From Lacibacter sp. H375 (GTDB lineage Bacteria > Bacteroidota > Bacteroidia > Chitinophagales > Chitinophagaceae): a stretch of DNA of 64,000 bases. Under the pieces are notes generated by a model that worked only from the letters and a program-made list of their open reading frames with translations, made no database searches and was not told where the DNA came from. The stretch lies in assembly GCF_037892425.1 (NCBI RefSeq), contig NZ_JBBKTT010000001.1, positions 558,001-622,000 of the forward strand. The letters run 5' to 3'. Below, in pieces: positions 44,237 to 52,304 of this stretch. Each line of letters starts with the position of its first letter. The stretch's first letter is position 1. The position numbers and the translations under genes are program-made.

Positions 44237-45145
44237 TCAATATAGAATATCGCAAGACACAAGCATATTTAATGGCGACTTAATTTTTGATGGAATCTTG
44301 TCATAGTCAAACGGATAAATAATCCCATTGGTGTGAAGCATCCATTTATAACCTGCAAGATTTGACGATCTCGTATAAGTAACTGTTGAAGAGATGTAGT
44401 GAGAACAATAAACTCCCGGACCGATTACACGTTCCTTTTTCGTATTTATTCTTTCTTTATTTATACTATCTGCTATCCACTGAACTCCAACAAAAAACTG
44501 ATCGTCACTCAGAAAAATACCCTGGCCTTCGACATCAATATGCAATACATTATTTTTTGATGAGTTTTTTGTAATAACAATATCCTTTTTCAGCAACTCG
44601 AAAGCCGGCTCCCCATATTTTCCGACGTTGTAAATATGTATACGAACAGGATTTTCTTCATTAAAGCCAACTCCGTTTATAGAAACACTCTTGAGCTGAA
44701 ATTGCCCAACGTTATCCGGAATATTTATTCTGGTAGCCATTTCAAATCGTAAACAATCATCCGAATTCATAGTAAATTTCTTCTTCCCCTTTGTTAAACC
44801 TATGGTCATTGATTGCCTTTTGCCAACAAAAACTTCAGATAACTGAACAGGCAAGGGTTGAAGAAAAACAGTTTGCTCCTTTTTTAAATCACTGATAGCA
44901 ATTTTATGATCCTTGTATCCGATACTTGTTACTAATAAAGTATCGTCACCAAAAATATCAATCTCAAAAAATCCACTACTATCTGCATCGGTAAATAGAT
45001 TTGTCTTTTGAAGAACAACGGTGGCAAAAGGGACACCTCTTCTTGATTCAGCATCAATACAAACTCCTTGAATTCTTTCAAAGGCATGAACAACTTTGAC
45101 ATTAGCAAATAGGCAGATAAGTAAATAGCAGAGGTGGTATTTCAT
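44237..45145 (-). CDS. Exported carboxypeptidase-like regulatory domain protein
   Basis: A 302-residue protein: signal peptide (MKYHLCYLLICLFANVKVVHA), one CarboxypepD_reg-like beta-sandwich at about 25-100 (IQGVCIDAESRRGVPFATVVLQKTN to VTSIGYKDHKI), then about 200 residues of beta-rich sequence of unknown type ending in Cys-Asp-Ile-Leu-Tyr. Stand-alone proteins with this N-terminal domain are frequent in Bacteroidota; unlike TonB-dependent receptors it has no plug or barrel. It is convergent with dxs. The codon choice is slightly more AT-rich than its neighbours. Function unknown. Confidence 0.8.
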   Translation of the reverse strand: MKYHLCYLLICLFANVKVVHAFERIQGVCIDAESRRGVPFATVVLQKTNLFTDADSSGFFEIDIFGDDTLLVTSIGYKDHKIAISDLKKEQTVFLQPLPVQLSEVFVGKRQSMTIGLTKGKKKFTMNSDDCLRFEMATRINIPDNVGQFQLKSVSINGVGFNEENPVRIHIYNVGKYGEPAFELLKKDIVITKNSSKNNVLHIDVEGQGIFLSDDQFFVGVQWIADSINKERINTKKERVIGPGVYCSHYISSTVTYTRSSNLAGYKWMLHTNGIIYPFDYDKIPSKIKSPLNMLVSCDILY

Positions 45146-45215
45146 GCAGCCAAAATAATATGCAGATTGTTAAGAAAACGGGAATAATTTTCCCTTTTAA
45201 TCAAAAGCCACTAAT

Positions 45216-45246
45216 TAAAAAAGCCCCATCGCAATTGATGAGGCTT
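45216..45246 (-). terminator. scpA terminator
   Basis: Minus-strand AAGCCTCATC / GATGGGGCTT hairpin (45246-45221) followed by TTTTTT, 19 bases after the scpA stop. Confidence 0.82.
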
Positions 45247-45264
45247 TCACTTATTCTGATAGAA

Positions 45265-46092
45265 TTATTTTCCTTCTTCCGGCGAACCTGGATACACAAA
45301 TGAATCTTCCGCATCTTCTTCCCGGTTCTCATTCCACTCAACAATAAAATTATTTTTCCCTTCACCAACCAATAAGGTCATATAGCGTTGTTGTGAAAGT
45401 TCAAGCAACGAAAGAAATAAGAAAATAGCGTGAATACGGTTCTCCACCACATCAAACAATTTTTCAAACGGCATGTTCTTTTCTTTCTTCACCATATCAA
45501 GCATATACTCACGACTGCCTTCCATGGTGTAGTTGTACTGCACAACAGTATGCACCGGTTTATTAAAACGTTCATGGTGTTTCTTCATCACACGTTCAAA
45601 CGTTTTCATCAGTTTAAACATGGTGATGGTTTGTATCTCTGTTCCTTCACCCGTTTCTTCACCAATACTTGAAAGTTCTTTTGCAATGTTACCACGCTTT
45701 ACCATGAGCATACGCATTGCTTCCATCTCCGCCATTTGCACACTTGCTTCTTTGAAACGTTTGTATTCAAGAATTTTATCGATCAGTTCCTGGCGTGGGT
45801 CAATTTCATTTCCTTGCTCATCTATTTCTTTACGTGGCAACAGCATTTTCGCTTTAATGCGCATCAATGTTGAAATGAACAAAATAAATTCACTCGACAA
45901 TTCAATATTCAGCTTTTCGGTTTGATGAATAAAATCCATGAAATCTTTAATGATACGTGTAATGGGGATGTTATAAATATCCAATTCATCACGTTCAATA
46001 AAAAACAACAGGAGATCAAAAGGGCCTTCGAACTGGGGCAGTTTTATCTGGTATGATTCTGTTTGCAAAGTATTTCTGTTTTTAACGAACAA
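45265..46092 (-). CDS. scpA: Segregation and condensation protein A
   Basis: Kleisin subunit of the SMC-ScpAB condensin, which compacts and resolves the chromosome. The 275-residue protein shows the kleisin N-terminal block QIKLPQFEGPFDLLLFFIERDELDIYNIPITRI, the IKAKMLLPRKE segment, a charged linker and the C-terminal winged helix (AIFLFLSLLELSQQRYMTLL). It is separate from scpB and smc, which are not in the window. Confidence 0.93.
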   Translation of the reverse strand: MFVKNRNTLQTESYQIKLPQFEGPFDLLLFFIERDELDIYNIPITRIIKDFMDFIHQTEKLNIELSSEFILFISTLMRIKAKMLLPRKEIDEQGNEIDPRQELIDKILEYKRFKEASVQMAEMEAMRMLMVKRGNIAKELSSIGEETGEGTEIQTITMFKLMKTFERVMKKHHERFNKPVHTVVQYNYTMEGSREYMLDMVKKEKNMPFEKLFDVVENRIHAIFLFLSLLELSQQRYMTLLVGEGKNNFIVEWNENREEDAEDSFVYPGSPEEGK

Positions 46093-46141
46093 GTCCCGTA
46101 CGATTTGTACAGGACTTGCAAATGTAGGGAACTAAACCTTA

Positions 46142-47077
46142 CTAAAAAGTGGCTGTAAACCCAATACCCATGAGGGATTTGAGCTGCGTACCCATTAAAC
46201 CACCGGTTTCGACATTTTTTGTATCGTGGTCGTAAATGAGGTCGAAATTATAGCTTACACCAATATATTTATTCACCTTGAAACCCAATGTGTTGGTCCA
46301 AAACACATCGATATTCTGCGGATTATTCCTGTAGTTACTGAACAGATCGAGCCTGCTGGTGAGACCGATATTTTTCGCCAGTTCTTTTTTGAGATTAGCG
46401 GTTAGAAACGCACCAATCTCGTTAATAGCCATCTTAGTGGTATCAGTAAAATTGAAGAGGCGGCGGATATCTTTATTTTTCCCGTTCACAATTACCCAAC
46501 GTGAAGTAACGGGCGAAAGAAATACATCGAATGTTGCATTGGGCTTGTACATAATACCCGGCGATACCAACAGGTATGCAGGTGCAAACAAAGCCGAATT
46601 TTTTCTTTGGGGATCAACGGCATAATTGTAGCCCGTTGTCATTTGTGTACGGAGGTTCGCTAAGGCCGATAAGTACCATTTACTTGTTGCAGTATCGCCC
46701 AATTGATAACCGTAACGTGAAAGGAGATCGAAACGATCATCATTTTTTCGTGTGCCGATACTTGTTGCATTCACAATACCATACTGCACATTCAATGTGT
46801 TATCCCACACATTCCTGTATCGTTTGTAATAAGCAAAGGTGTTTGCCAATGCATTGATAGAAAAAGAAAATTTCTCTGCACCAGCAGCCCAGTTACGGCT
46901 GGCACCCTGGCTGAGATTGAGATTGAAGACGCCTCCTTTTGTCCAACCTTCTTTTTGTTCAGGCTCTTTCTTAATAGTTTTGTTCGATTCGTCCTTCAAA
47001 CGTTTTACCTGCGCATCCTGTGCATTTGTTGTTGTACAATACAGCATAACAACAGAAAATAATATCTGTTTCATCAT
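46142..47077 (-). CDS. DUF3078 outer-membrane-like protein
   Basis: With the ATG at 47077 it has 311 residues and a signal peptide (MMKQILFSVVMLYCTTTNAQ). After a charged linker, WTKGGVFNLNLSQGASRNWAAGAEKFSFS marks the start of the DUF3078 domain, a run of amphipathic strands with aromatic ends (YGIVNATSIG, KWYLSALANLRTQMTTGY, FDVFLSPVTSRWVIV) ending in Phe (GIGFTATF), as in outer-membrane beta-barrels. The family is typical of Bacteroidota and of unknown function. The frame extends to 47119 without signal character. Confidence 0.88.
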   Translation of the reverse strand: MMKQILFSVVMLYCTTTNAQDAQVKRLKDESNKTIKKEPEQKEGWTKGGVFNLNLSQGASRNWAAGAEKFSFSINALANTFAYYKRYRNVWDNTLNVQYGIVNATSIGTRKNDDRFDLLSRYGYQLGDTATSKWYLSALANLRTQMTTGYNYAVDPQRKNSALFAPAYLLVSPGIMYKPNATFDVFLSPVTSRWVIVNGKNKDIRRLFNFTDTTKMAINEIGAFLTANLKKELAKNIGLTSRLDLFSNYRNNPQNIDVFWTNTLGFKVNKYIGVSYNFDLIYDHDTKNVETGGLMGTQLKSLMGIGFTATF

Positions 47078-47122
47078 AAGTGTTCTGTTTAGATTTTTCA
47101 GCAGCAAAGATGAAGCCATCCC

Positions 47123-47162
47123 TTAAAAAAAACTGCAGCAGAAAAAAACTTCCGCTGCAGTT
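47123..47162 (-). terminator. mscL terminator
   Basis: Minus-strand AACTGCAGC / GCTGCAGTT hairpin (47162-47131, loop of about 14 bases) followed by eight T residues. Confidence 0.8.
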
Positions 47163-47176
47163 AAGTTTATATCAAC

Positions 47177-47548
47177 TTACTTTTTTAATGCATCTCTTAT
47201 TTCACGTAGTAAAACAATATCTTCCGGAGTCGGTGCCGGAGGTGCAGCTTCTTCTTTCTTTTTTGAAGCATTAAGACCCTTGATGATCAAAAACAATACA
47301 AATGCGATTACAAGGAAGGAAAGTATAGCCGCAATAAACTTACCTAACAGAATGCCCCCGGGAGCCCACTTATCAATTTCAGATACACCGGCAGCCTCTA
47401 AAGCAGGCTTTAACAAAACAGGAGTAATAATGTCGCCTACTAATGAATTAATGATAGCACCAAATGCGCCGCCAATAATAACACCAATAGCAAGATCAAT
47501 AACATTGCCTCTCATTGTAAACTCTTTAAACTCCTTGAGCATTCCCAT
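47177..47548 (-). CDS. mscL: Large-conductance mechanosensitive channel
   Basis: Pentameric inner-membrane channel that opens under high membrane tension and releases solutes on osmotic downshock. The 123-residue protein has the N-terminal amphipathic helix and TM1 (LKEFKEFTMRGNVIDLAIGVIIGGAFGAIINSLVGDIITP), a periplasmic loop with PGGILLGKF, TM2 (FIAAILSFLVIAFVLFLIIKGLN) and a charged C-terminal helix ending LLREIRDALKK. All family hallmarks are present. It has its own terminator. Confidence 0.97.
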   Translation of the reverse strand: MGMLKEFKEFTMRGNVIDLAIGVIIGGAFGAIINSLVGDIITPVLLKPALEAAGVSEIDKWAPGGILLGKFIAAILSFLVIAFVLFLIIKGLNASKKKEEAAPPAPTPEDIVLLREIRDALKK

Positions 47549-47633
47549 AAAATTAATTTTTAGTGTGATGAAATAAATAAAGACTTCTGTGGGGTGTCAC
47601 AAATCTTTATAAAAATATTTGCCTACGCAAACT

Positions 47634-48380
47634 TTATTTTTTCAAACCCGGGTATTGCATCTTCAGTTTCTTGAGTGTGTCATACACTTTTGATGCAATG
47701 AGGTATTCTTTATACCAGTTCTGATCGCTCGGAATAATATGCCAGGGCACTTTGTTGCAGCTATTAAAACATTCATCATAATAACCCATGTATTTCTTCC
47801 AGAGTTTTGCCTCAGCAAAATCATTTTCGTTGTACTTCCACATTTTACGTGGGTCGTGTGTACGTTCCTGCAAACGTTCCTGTTGTTCCTTCGGTGAAAT
47901 GTGCAGGTAAAATTTCAGTATCTGTGTATTGTTATGCTGCACCAGCAATTCTTCCATATCATTAATGGCTTTCATCCGCTTTGTTGCAGTAGCATCATCG
48001 CACCAGCCATGTACACGTGTGATCAAAACATCCTCGTAATGACTGCGGTTAAAAATTTTGATCATTCCTTTTGCAGGAGTTTCTTGGTGTATGCGCCACA
48101 AAAAATCATGACTCAACTCTTCAGCCGTTGGCGCTTTGAATGATTTTACTGAAACACCCATCGGATTCAATGAACCAAACACATCACGTATAGCACCATC
48201 TTTTCCACTTGCATCCATCCCTTGTATCACCACCAGCAATGAATTTTTTGCTTCAGCAATTAACAGGTTCTGCAATTCATCTAACTCTACTAATATCTTT
48301 TCTGTTTTAGCTTTTGCTTTTTCTTTATCAATGCTGCGGGGTGCCTTTGTGCTGATGGAGGAGAGTTTCACTTTAGCCAT
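47634..48380 (-). CDS. Polyphosphate kinase 2 family protein
   Basis: Transfers phosphate between polyphosphate and nucleotides. With the ATG at 48380 it has 248 residues (MAKVKLSSISTKAPRS); the frame back to 48449 is unlikely. Visible: Walker A GMDASGKDGAIR, FNRSHYEDVLITRVHGW, Walker B/lid region LKFYLHISPKEQQERLQERTHDP and WKYNENDFAEAKLW. It has one catalytic domain. Assigning AMP- or ADP-phosphorylating class is not possible from the sequence alone. Confidence 0.93.
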   Translation of the reverse strand: MAKVKLSSISTKAPRSIDKEKAKAKTEKILVELDELQNLLIAEAKNSLLVVIQGMDASGKDGAIRDVFGSLNPMGVSVKSFKAPTAEELSHDFLWRIHQETPAKGMIKIFNRSHYEDVLITRVHGWCDDATATKRMKAINDMEELLVQHNNTQILKFYLHISPKEQQERLQERTHDPRKMWKYNENDFAEAKLWKKYMGYYDECFNSCNKVPWHIIPSDQNWYKEYLIASKVYDTLKKLKMQYPGLKK

Positions 48381-48413
48381 AAAAATCGTTTTTACGAATA
48401 TAATCTTTGTTTT

Positions 48414-48447
48414 GAATGGGTGAATCACCCGCCATTGTCCATTCATC
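48414..48447. repeat. Spacer repeat of TCACCCATTCACCATTGTCCATTC type
   Basis: The gap between the PPK2 and EamA genes contains a degenerate run of CACC/CCATT units like those at 53532-53570 and 63421-63457. Confidence 0.45.
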
Positions 48448-48455
48448 AAACCAAA

Positions 48456-48486
48456 TTGGCCGAATGATTCTTTTCACGAACCTTTG
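48456..48486 (+). promoter_or_regulatory. Promoter of the EamA transporter gene
   Basis: TTG at 48456-48458 and AACCTTTG at 48479-48486 (7 of 8 matches) are 20 bases apart; the ATG follows 11 bases later. Confidence 0.55.
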
Positions 48487-48497
48487 CATCTTCATTT

Positions 48498-49364
48498 ATG
48501 CATCCAAAACTTTTCAACTGGCTTCTGTTTCTTATTCTGTGTCTTGTATGGGGTAGCTCATTCATACTCATGAAAGAAGGATTGAAACAACTATCGGCGT
48601 ATGAAGTAGCTGCCATGCGTATGTTCAGCGGTGGTATTGTATTACTTCCTTTTGCCATTGGCAGTTTCAAACGTATGCAGCGAAAAGATCTTGGACTATT
48701 AGTTGTATCGGGATTGCTTGGAAGCTTTATACCGGCCATCCTTTTCTGTGTTGCAGAAACAAAGATCGATAGTGCACTGGCAGGTATGCTGAACGCATTA
48801 ACACCCTTGTTTGTAATTACGATTGGTGCGTTGTTGTTTAAATCAGCTGTGCCCTGGAAAAAATTGGTTGGGGTATTGATCGGTTTCGGTGGAATGCTGT
48901 TGCTTTTTTTGGCACAGAAAGCAGACAGTGCCAACAGTGATGTGTTTCTGGCATCACTCATTGTGGTTGCAACACTTTCGTATGGTTTGAATGTAAACCT
49001 CATCAACCGTTATTTAAAACATGTGGGCTCGCTTGATATTGCTGCCATTGCATTTGTTTCATTGATCATTCCTGCAACAACTGTTTTATTACTGGCAGGT
49101 TTTGCCAAACACGACTTTACTGATTTTGCAGTGATAAGAGCAGTAGGCGCTTCCGTAGTGTTGGGTGTTTTCGGAACTGCCATTGCTTCGATCCTTTTTT
49201 ACATGCTTATGAAAAGAGCAGGACCATTATTTTCTACTATGGTTACTTATGGTATTCCGTTCGTAGCAATTGGATGGGGGTTACTGGCAGGCGAAACAAT
49301 TGGTCAGCTGGAGATCATTGGATTGTTGATCATTCTTTCCGGTGTGTATCTTACCAATAGGTAA
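48498..49364 (+). CDS. EamA (DMT superfamily) transporter
   Basis: A 288-residue inner-membrane protein with ten predicted segments in two EamA repeats (about 8-135 and 150-286). The first repeat starts LLFLILCLVWGSSFILMKEGL with the family WGS(S/N)F motif, and the second ends GWGLLAGETIGQLEIIGLLIILSGVYL. Members export amino acids or other metabolites; the substrate is not readable. It is monocistronic, flanked by promoter and terminator. Confidence 0.92.
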   Translation: MHPKLFNWLLFLILCLVWGSSFILMKEGLKQLSAYEVAAMRMFSGGIVLLPFAIGSFKRMQRKDLGLLVVSGLLGSFIPAILFCVAETKIDSALAGMLNALTPLFVITIGALLFKSAVPWKKLVGVLIGFGGMLLLFLAQKADSANSDVFLASLIVVATLSYGLNVNLINRYLKHVGSLDIAAIAFVSLIIPATTVLLLAGFAKHDFTDFAVIRAVGASVVLGVFGTAIASILFYMLMKRAGPLFSTMVTYGIPFVAIGWGLLAGETIGQLEIIGLLIILSGVYLTNR

Positions 49365-49365
49365 T

Positions 49366-49393
49366 AAAAAAGGGTTGCAATTGCACCCCTTTT
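49366..49393. terminator. Bidirectional terminator between EamA gene and frr
   Basis: AAAAGGGTTGCAA / TTGCACCCCTTTT, one mismatch, with A and T runs on both sides, between convergent genes. Confidence 0.82.
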
Positions 49394-49411
49394 CTTGAAT
49401 TATTTGTTCGG

Positions 49412-49975
49412 TTAAACCGACATGATTTCTTTATCCTTTGCTTCCAGATGTTTATCGATCTGTAAACTGTATTTATCTGTTAAGGTCTGAACATCTTTCT
49501 CCGCATCTTTCGCTGCATCTTCACTTAATCCTTCTTTTTGCAGTTTCTTGATTTGTTCAATTGCATCACGACGGATATTACGCACAGCTACTTTTGTATG
49601 TTCACCTTCGGCATTCACACGCTTTACTAATTCCTTGCGACGCTCTTCGGTTAGTGGCGGTAAAAATAAACGGATGATATTGCCATCGTTTTGAGGCGCA
49701 AGACCAATATTTGAGTTGATGATTGCACGCTCAATGGGCTGCAACATATTTTTTTCCCACGGCTGAATGGTCAATGTACGGGCATCGGTTACACTGAGAT
49801 TCCCGATCTGGTTAATAGGTGTGGGGGTACCATAATAATCAACTACGATCCCATCAAGCATATTTGGATTTGCCCTGCCTGCACGGATCTTTACCAATTC
49901 TACTTCAAGGTGCTGAATGGCTTTATTCATGTGCTCTTCAGCATCGTCCATGATTAACGAAAGCTCTTCTGACAT
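49412..49975 (-). CDS. frr: Ribosome recycling factor
   Basis: With EF-G it splits post-termination ribosomes. The 187-residue protein has the full RRF pattern: KAIQHLEVELVKIRAGRANPNML, VDYYGTPTPINQIGNLSV, DARTLTIQPWEKNML, and the C-terminal three-helix part with RRKELVKRVNAEGEHTKVAVRNIRRDA. An exact -7 element (TAGGTTTG) lies 23 bases upstream of the ATG. pyrH, often the neighbour, is not here. Confidence 0.97.
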   Translation of the reverse strand: MSEELSLIMDDAEEHMNKAIQHLEVELVKIRAGRANPNMLDGIVVDYYGTPTPINQIGNLSVTDARTLTIQPWEKNMLQPIERAIINSNIGLAPQNDGNIIRLFLPPLTEERRKELVKRVNAEGEHTKVAVRNIRRDAIEQIKKLQKEGLSEDAAKDAEKDVQTLTDKYSLQIDKHLEAKDKEIMSV

Positions 49976-49997
49976 ACAATTAAAAATTATTGAGCTG

Positions 49998-50005
49998 CAA
50001 ACCTA
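49998..50005 (-). promoter_or_regulatory. frr -7 element
   Basis: Minus-strand TAGGTTTG, exact match to TAnnTTTG, predicting a leader of about 15 bases. Confidence 0.5.
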
Positions 50006-50037
50006 CTGAATTGTTGTTTATTGCTGCCGCAGAAAAA

Positions 50038-51207
50038 TTAAGACTGTTTGTGTTTGGCCACATCTGCCTTTTCGGGAATTATAGCTGTGCCTCCCGATAA
50101 TGGGATAACTTTTGTTTCACCATTGATTGTTTCTGCTGGCGCCGTTGAAACATCGTTTGTAAAGAGTTTGCGCCGGTTATTCCGGTTTGAATAAATAAGC
50201 AGGCTGATTACGGAAAAACCTACACTTATTAACCCCAGTAACAGGAAAGTGATGTTCAGTTCTCTTGCCAAAACGGTTGCTCCGGCAATCACAAGATTAA
50301 ATGAAACAGCCAAAAAAGTCACCATTTTATGACTGAACCCTTTCGCCAGTAAGAGATGATGAACGTGGTTCCGATCGGGGCTGAATGGCGAGCGACGTGA
50401 TAAAATACGATAGGCAAAAATGCGAAGCGTATCGAATAATGGAACAAACAAGATGGCAAAGCCGATAGCCGGAGCCGCTGGCAAATAAACTTTCGCTGTT
50501 GGCAATGTTGCTACCTGTATAAATTTGATCACAAGGATAGAGTTCACGATTCCTAATAAAAGGGAACCGGTATCGCCCATGAATATTTTAGCAGGTGAAA
50601 TATTAAAGATTAGAAATGCACCCAGGCTTCCTGCCATAGCAAAGGCCATCATGGCGTAAAATGGCTGATCGGCCAAAACAAAATAAATACCAAAACAGAT
50701 GGAGGTAAACATACCAAGCGATCCTGCAAGTCCATCTACCCCATCAATTAAATTAAATGAATTGGTAATTACAATGATGGTGAGGTAAGTAAATGCAAGA
50801 CTCAGAATAAAAGGCATTTTTTCAAACCCCATAAAACCAAACATTCCATCTATAAGAATATTGCCTTTGTACACAATAATAAATGCCGCCAATAACTGGC
50901 CGAGAAATTTTTTGAGTGGCGTCAACACCACAATATCATCCTTCAGCCCCAGGAAAAAGATCACCAGAAAAGCTGCCCCGAAATACTGTACCTCCACCAA
51001 ACCAGCAGGCACAGCAATTAAAAAACCAAGTATGAAGCCAGCAAAAATACCAATGCCGCCAAGCGAGGGAACAGGGGTTACATGCACTTTACGGTCGTCA
51101 TCGGGCACATCAAAGAGGTGCTTCGCTTCTGCCACCCTGATAATTATGGGTATAGCCGAATAAGTAATTAAGAAAGAAATAACCGATCCAATAAGAAGGT
51201 GATCCAT
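50038..51207 (-). CDS. WecA/TagO-like undecaprenyl-phosphate glycosyl-1-phosphate transferase
   Basis: A 389-residue membrane enzyme of the MraY/WecA family that starts a lipid-linked polysaccharide by moving a sugar-1-phosphate onto undecaprenyl phosphate. About 11 membrane segments. Motifs: FLGLKDDIVVLTP (Asp pair), NSFNLIDGVDGLAGSLG, AKIFMGDTGSLLLG and the SPFSPDRNHVHHLLL loop with the His cluster that distinguishes WecA/TagO types from MraY. The hydrophilic C-terminal tail of about 45 residues is extra. An exact -7 element lies 26 bases upstream. Confidence 0.94.
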   Translation of the reverse strand: MDHLLIGSVISFLITYSAIPIIIRVAEAKHLFDVPDDDRKVHVTPVPSLGGIGIFAGFILGFLIAVPAGLVEVQYFGAAFLVIFFLGLKDDIVVLTPLKKFLGQLLAAFIIVYKGNILIDGMFGFMGFEKMPFILSLAFTYLTIIVITNSFNLIDGVDGLAGSLGMFTSICFGIYFVLADQPFYAMMAFAMAGSLGAFLIFNISPAKIFMGDTGSLLLGIVNSILVIKFIQVATLPTAKVYLPAAPAIGFAILFVPLFDTLRIFAYRILSRRSPFSPDRNHVHHLLLAKGFSHKMVTFLAVSFNLVIAGATVLARELNITFLLLGLISVGFSVISLLIYSNRNNRRKLFTNDVSTAPAETINGETKVIPLSGGTAIIPEKADVAKHKQS

Positions 51208-51232
51208 GCAGTTGTCTAATTCAAGTGTGTTG

Positions 51233-51240
51233 CAAATCTA
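51233..51240 (-). promoter_or_regulatory. -7 element of the WecA-like gene
   Basis: Minus-strand TAGATTTG, exact; the ATG at 51207 follows after 25 bases. Confidence 0.5.
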
Positions 51241-51373
51241 TACTTTCTGAGCCGAAAGAGGAAGCGATAACAGTAATTTTAAATGCCATCGTGGTTTCCG
51301 GTCTTTTGCTCACAGAAGCGGTATAGACTTTAATTTGCCTGAAAAGTTTAGTCCGTTGCAAACATTTTTCTAT

Positions 51374-51381
51374 TAGCTTTG
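51374..51381 (+). promoter_or_regulatory. -7 element of the transketolase gene
   Basis: TAGCTTTG, exact, 19 bases before the ATG. A TTG lies 15 bases upstream, shorter than the usual spacing. Confidence 0.45.
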
Positions 51382-51400
51382 CCCGCAATTCAAAAAAACT

Positions 51401-52240
51401 ATGCCAGAACTGAAAGAAATTGCGACGCAGCTACGCCGAGACATTGTAAGAATGGTACATGCTTGCCAAAGTGGTCACCCGGGTGGCTCTTTAGGTTGTA
51501 CTGAATATATGACAGCTCTCTACTTTAAAGTGATGAAACACAACCCCGCCTTTAGCATGGATGCGCCGGGTGAGGATCTGTTCTTTCTTTCAAACGGCCA
51601 TATTTCGCCCATCTTTTATGCGACGCTGGCCCGCAGTGGTTATTTCCCAGCTGCAGAACTGGCAACTTTCCGCAAACTGAACAGTCGTTTGCAGGGTCAC
51701 CCAACCACTCATGAGCATTTGCCTGGTGTGCGTATTGCATCCGGTTCACTTGGGCAAGGCTTAAGTGTTGCTATCGGTGCGGCTTACACGAAAAAACTAA
51801 ACAAAGAAAATACAGTAGTTTATTCTTTACACGGCGATGGTGAATTACAGGAAGGCCAGATATGGGAAGCAGTGATGTTTGCGGCTCACCATAAAATGGA
51901 CAATGTTATTGCTACTATCGATTGGAACGGACAACAAATTGACGGCCCTACCAAAAAAGTTATGAGCCTTGGCGATTTAAAAGCCAAGTTCGAAGCATTT
52001 GGCTGGGAAACATTGGTGATTGAAAACGGTAACGACATGGATCAAATGGTTGCCGGCCTGGAAAAAGCAAAATCATTTGTCGGCAAAGGCAAACCAATTG
52101 TGAATTTGATGAAAACAGAAATGGGTAAAGGCATCGACTTTATGGAAGGCAGCCACGAATGGCACGGTATTGCTCCTAACGATGATCAATTATCAAAAGC
52201 ACTCACGCAATTAGGAGAAACAAGCTTAGGGGACTATTAA
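51401..52240 (+). CDS. Transketolase, N-terminal subunit
   Basis: Carries the thiamine-diphosphate-binding half of transketolase (279 residues): CQSGHPGGSLGCTEYMTALY, LSNGHISPIFYA, LGQGLSVAIGAAYTKKL, the cofactor motif GDGELQEGQIWEA near 145-157 with DWNGQQIDGP, and GSHEWHGIAPND. In split transketolases this subunit needs a C-terminal subunit with the pyrimidine-binding and C-terminal domains, and the two genes are often adjacent. Here the next gene is an unrelated permease on the other strand and no C-terminal subunit is found in the window. The reading frame closes cleanly, so this is a true half gene, not a frameshift. Confidence 0.92.
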   Translation: MPELKEIATQLRRDIVRMVHACQSGHPGGSLGCTEYMTALYFKVMKHNPAFSMDAPGEDLFFLSNGHISPIFYATLARSGYFPAAELATFRKLNSRLQGHPTTHEHLPGVRIASGSLGQGLSVAIGAAYTKKLNKENTVVYSLHGDGELQEGQIWEAVMFAAHHKMDNVIATIDWNGQQIDGPTKKVMSLGDLKAKFEAFGWETLVIENGNDMDQMVAGLEKAKSFVGKGKPIVNLMKTEMGKGIDFMEGSHEWHGIAPNDDQLSKALTQLGETSLGDY

Positions 52241-52304
52241 TCTTTCAGAAAATCTATTGATAGAAGCAGATGGTGAAAATCATCTGCTTTTTTTATGCCT
52301 CAGA

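Noticed and set aside
48446-49006. Minus-strand open frame of 186 codons opposite the EamA gene
   Set aside because: It is a shadow: the plus strand encodes a clear EamA transporter, and the antisense product has no recognisable features.
51401-52304. Frameshifted full-length transketolase
   Set aside because: After the stop at 52240 no frame continues with C-terminal transketolase sequence; the following DNA encodes a permease on the other strand.
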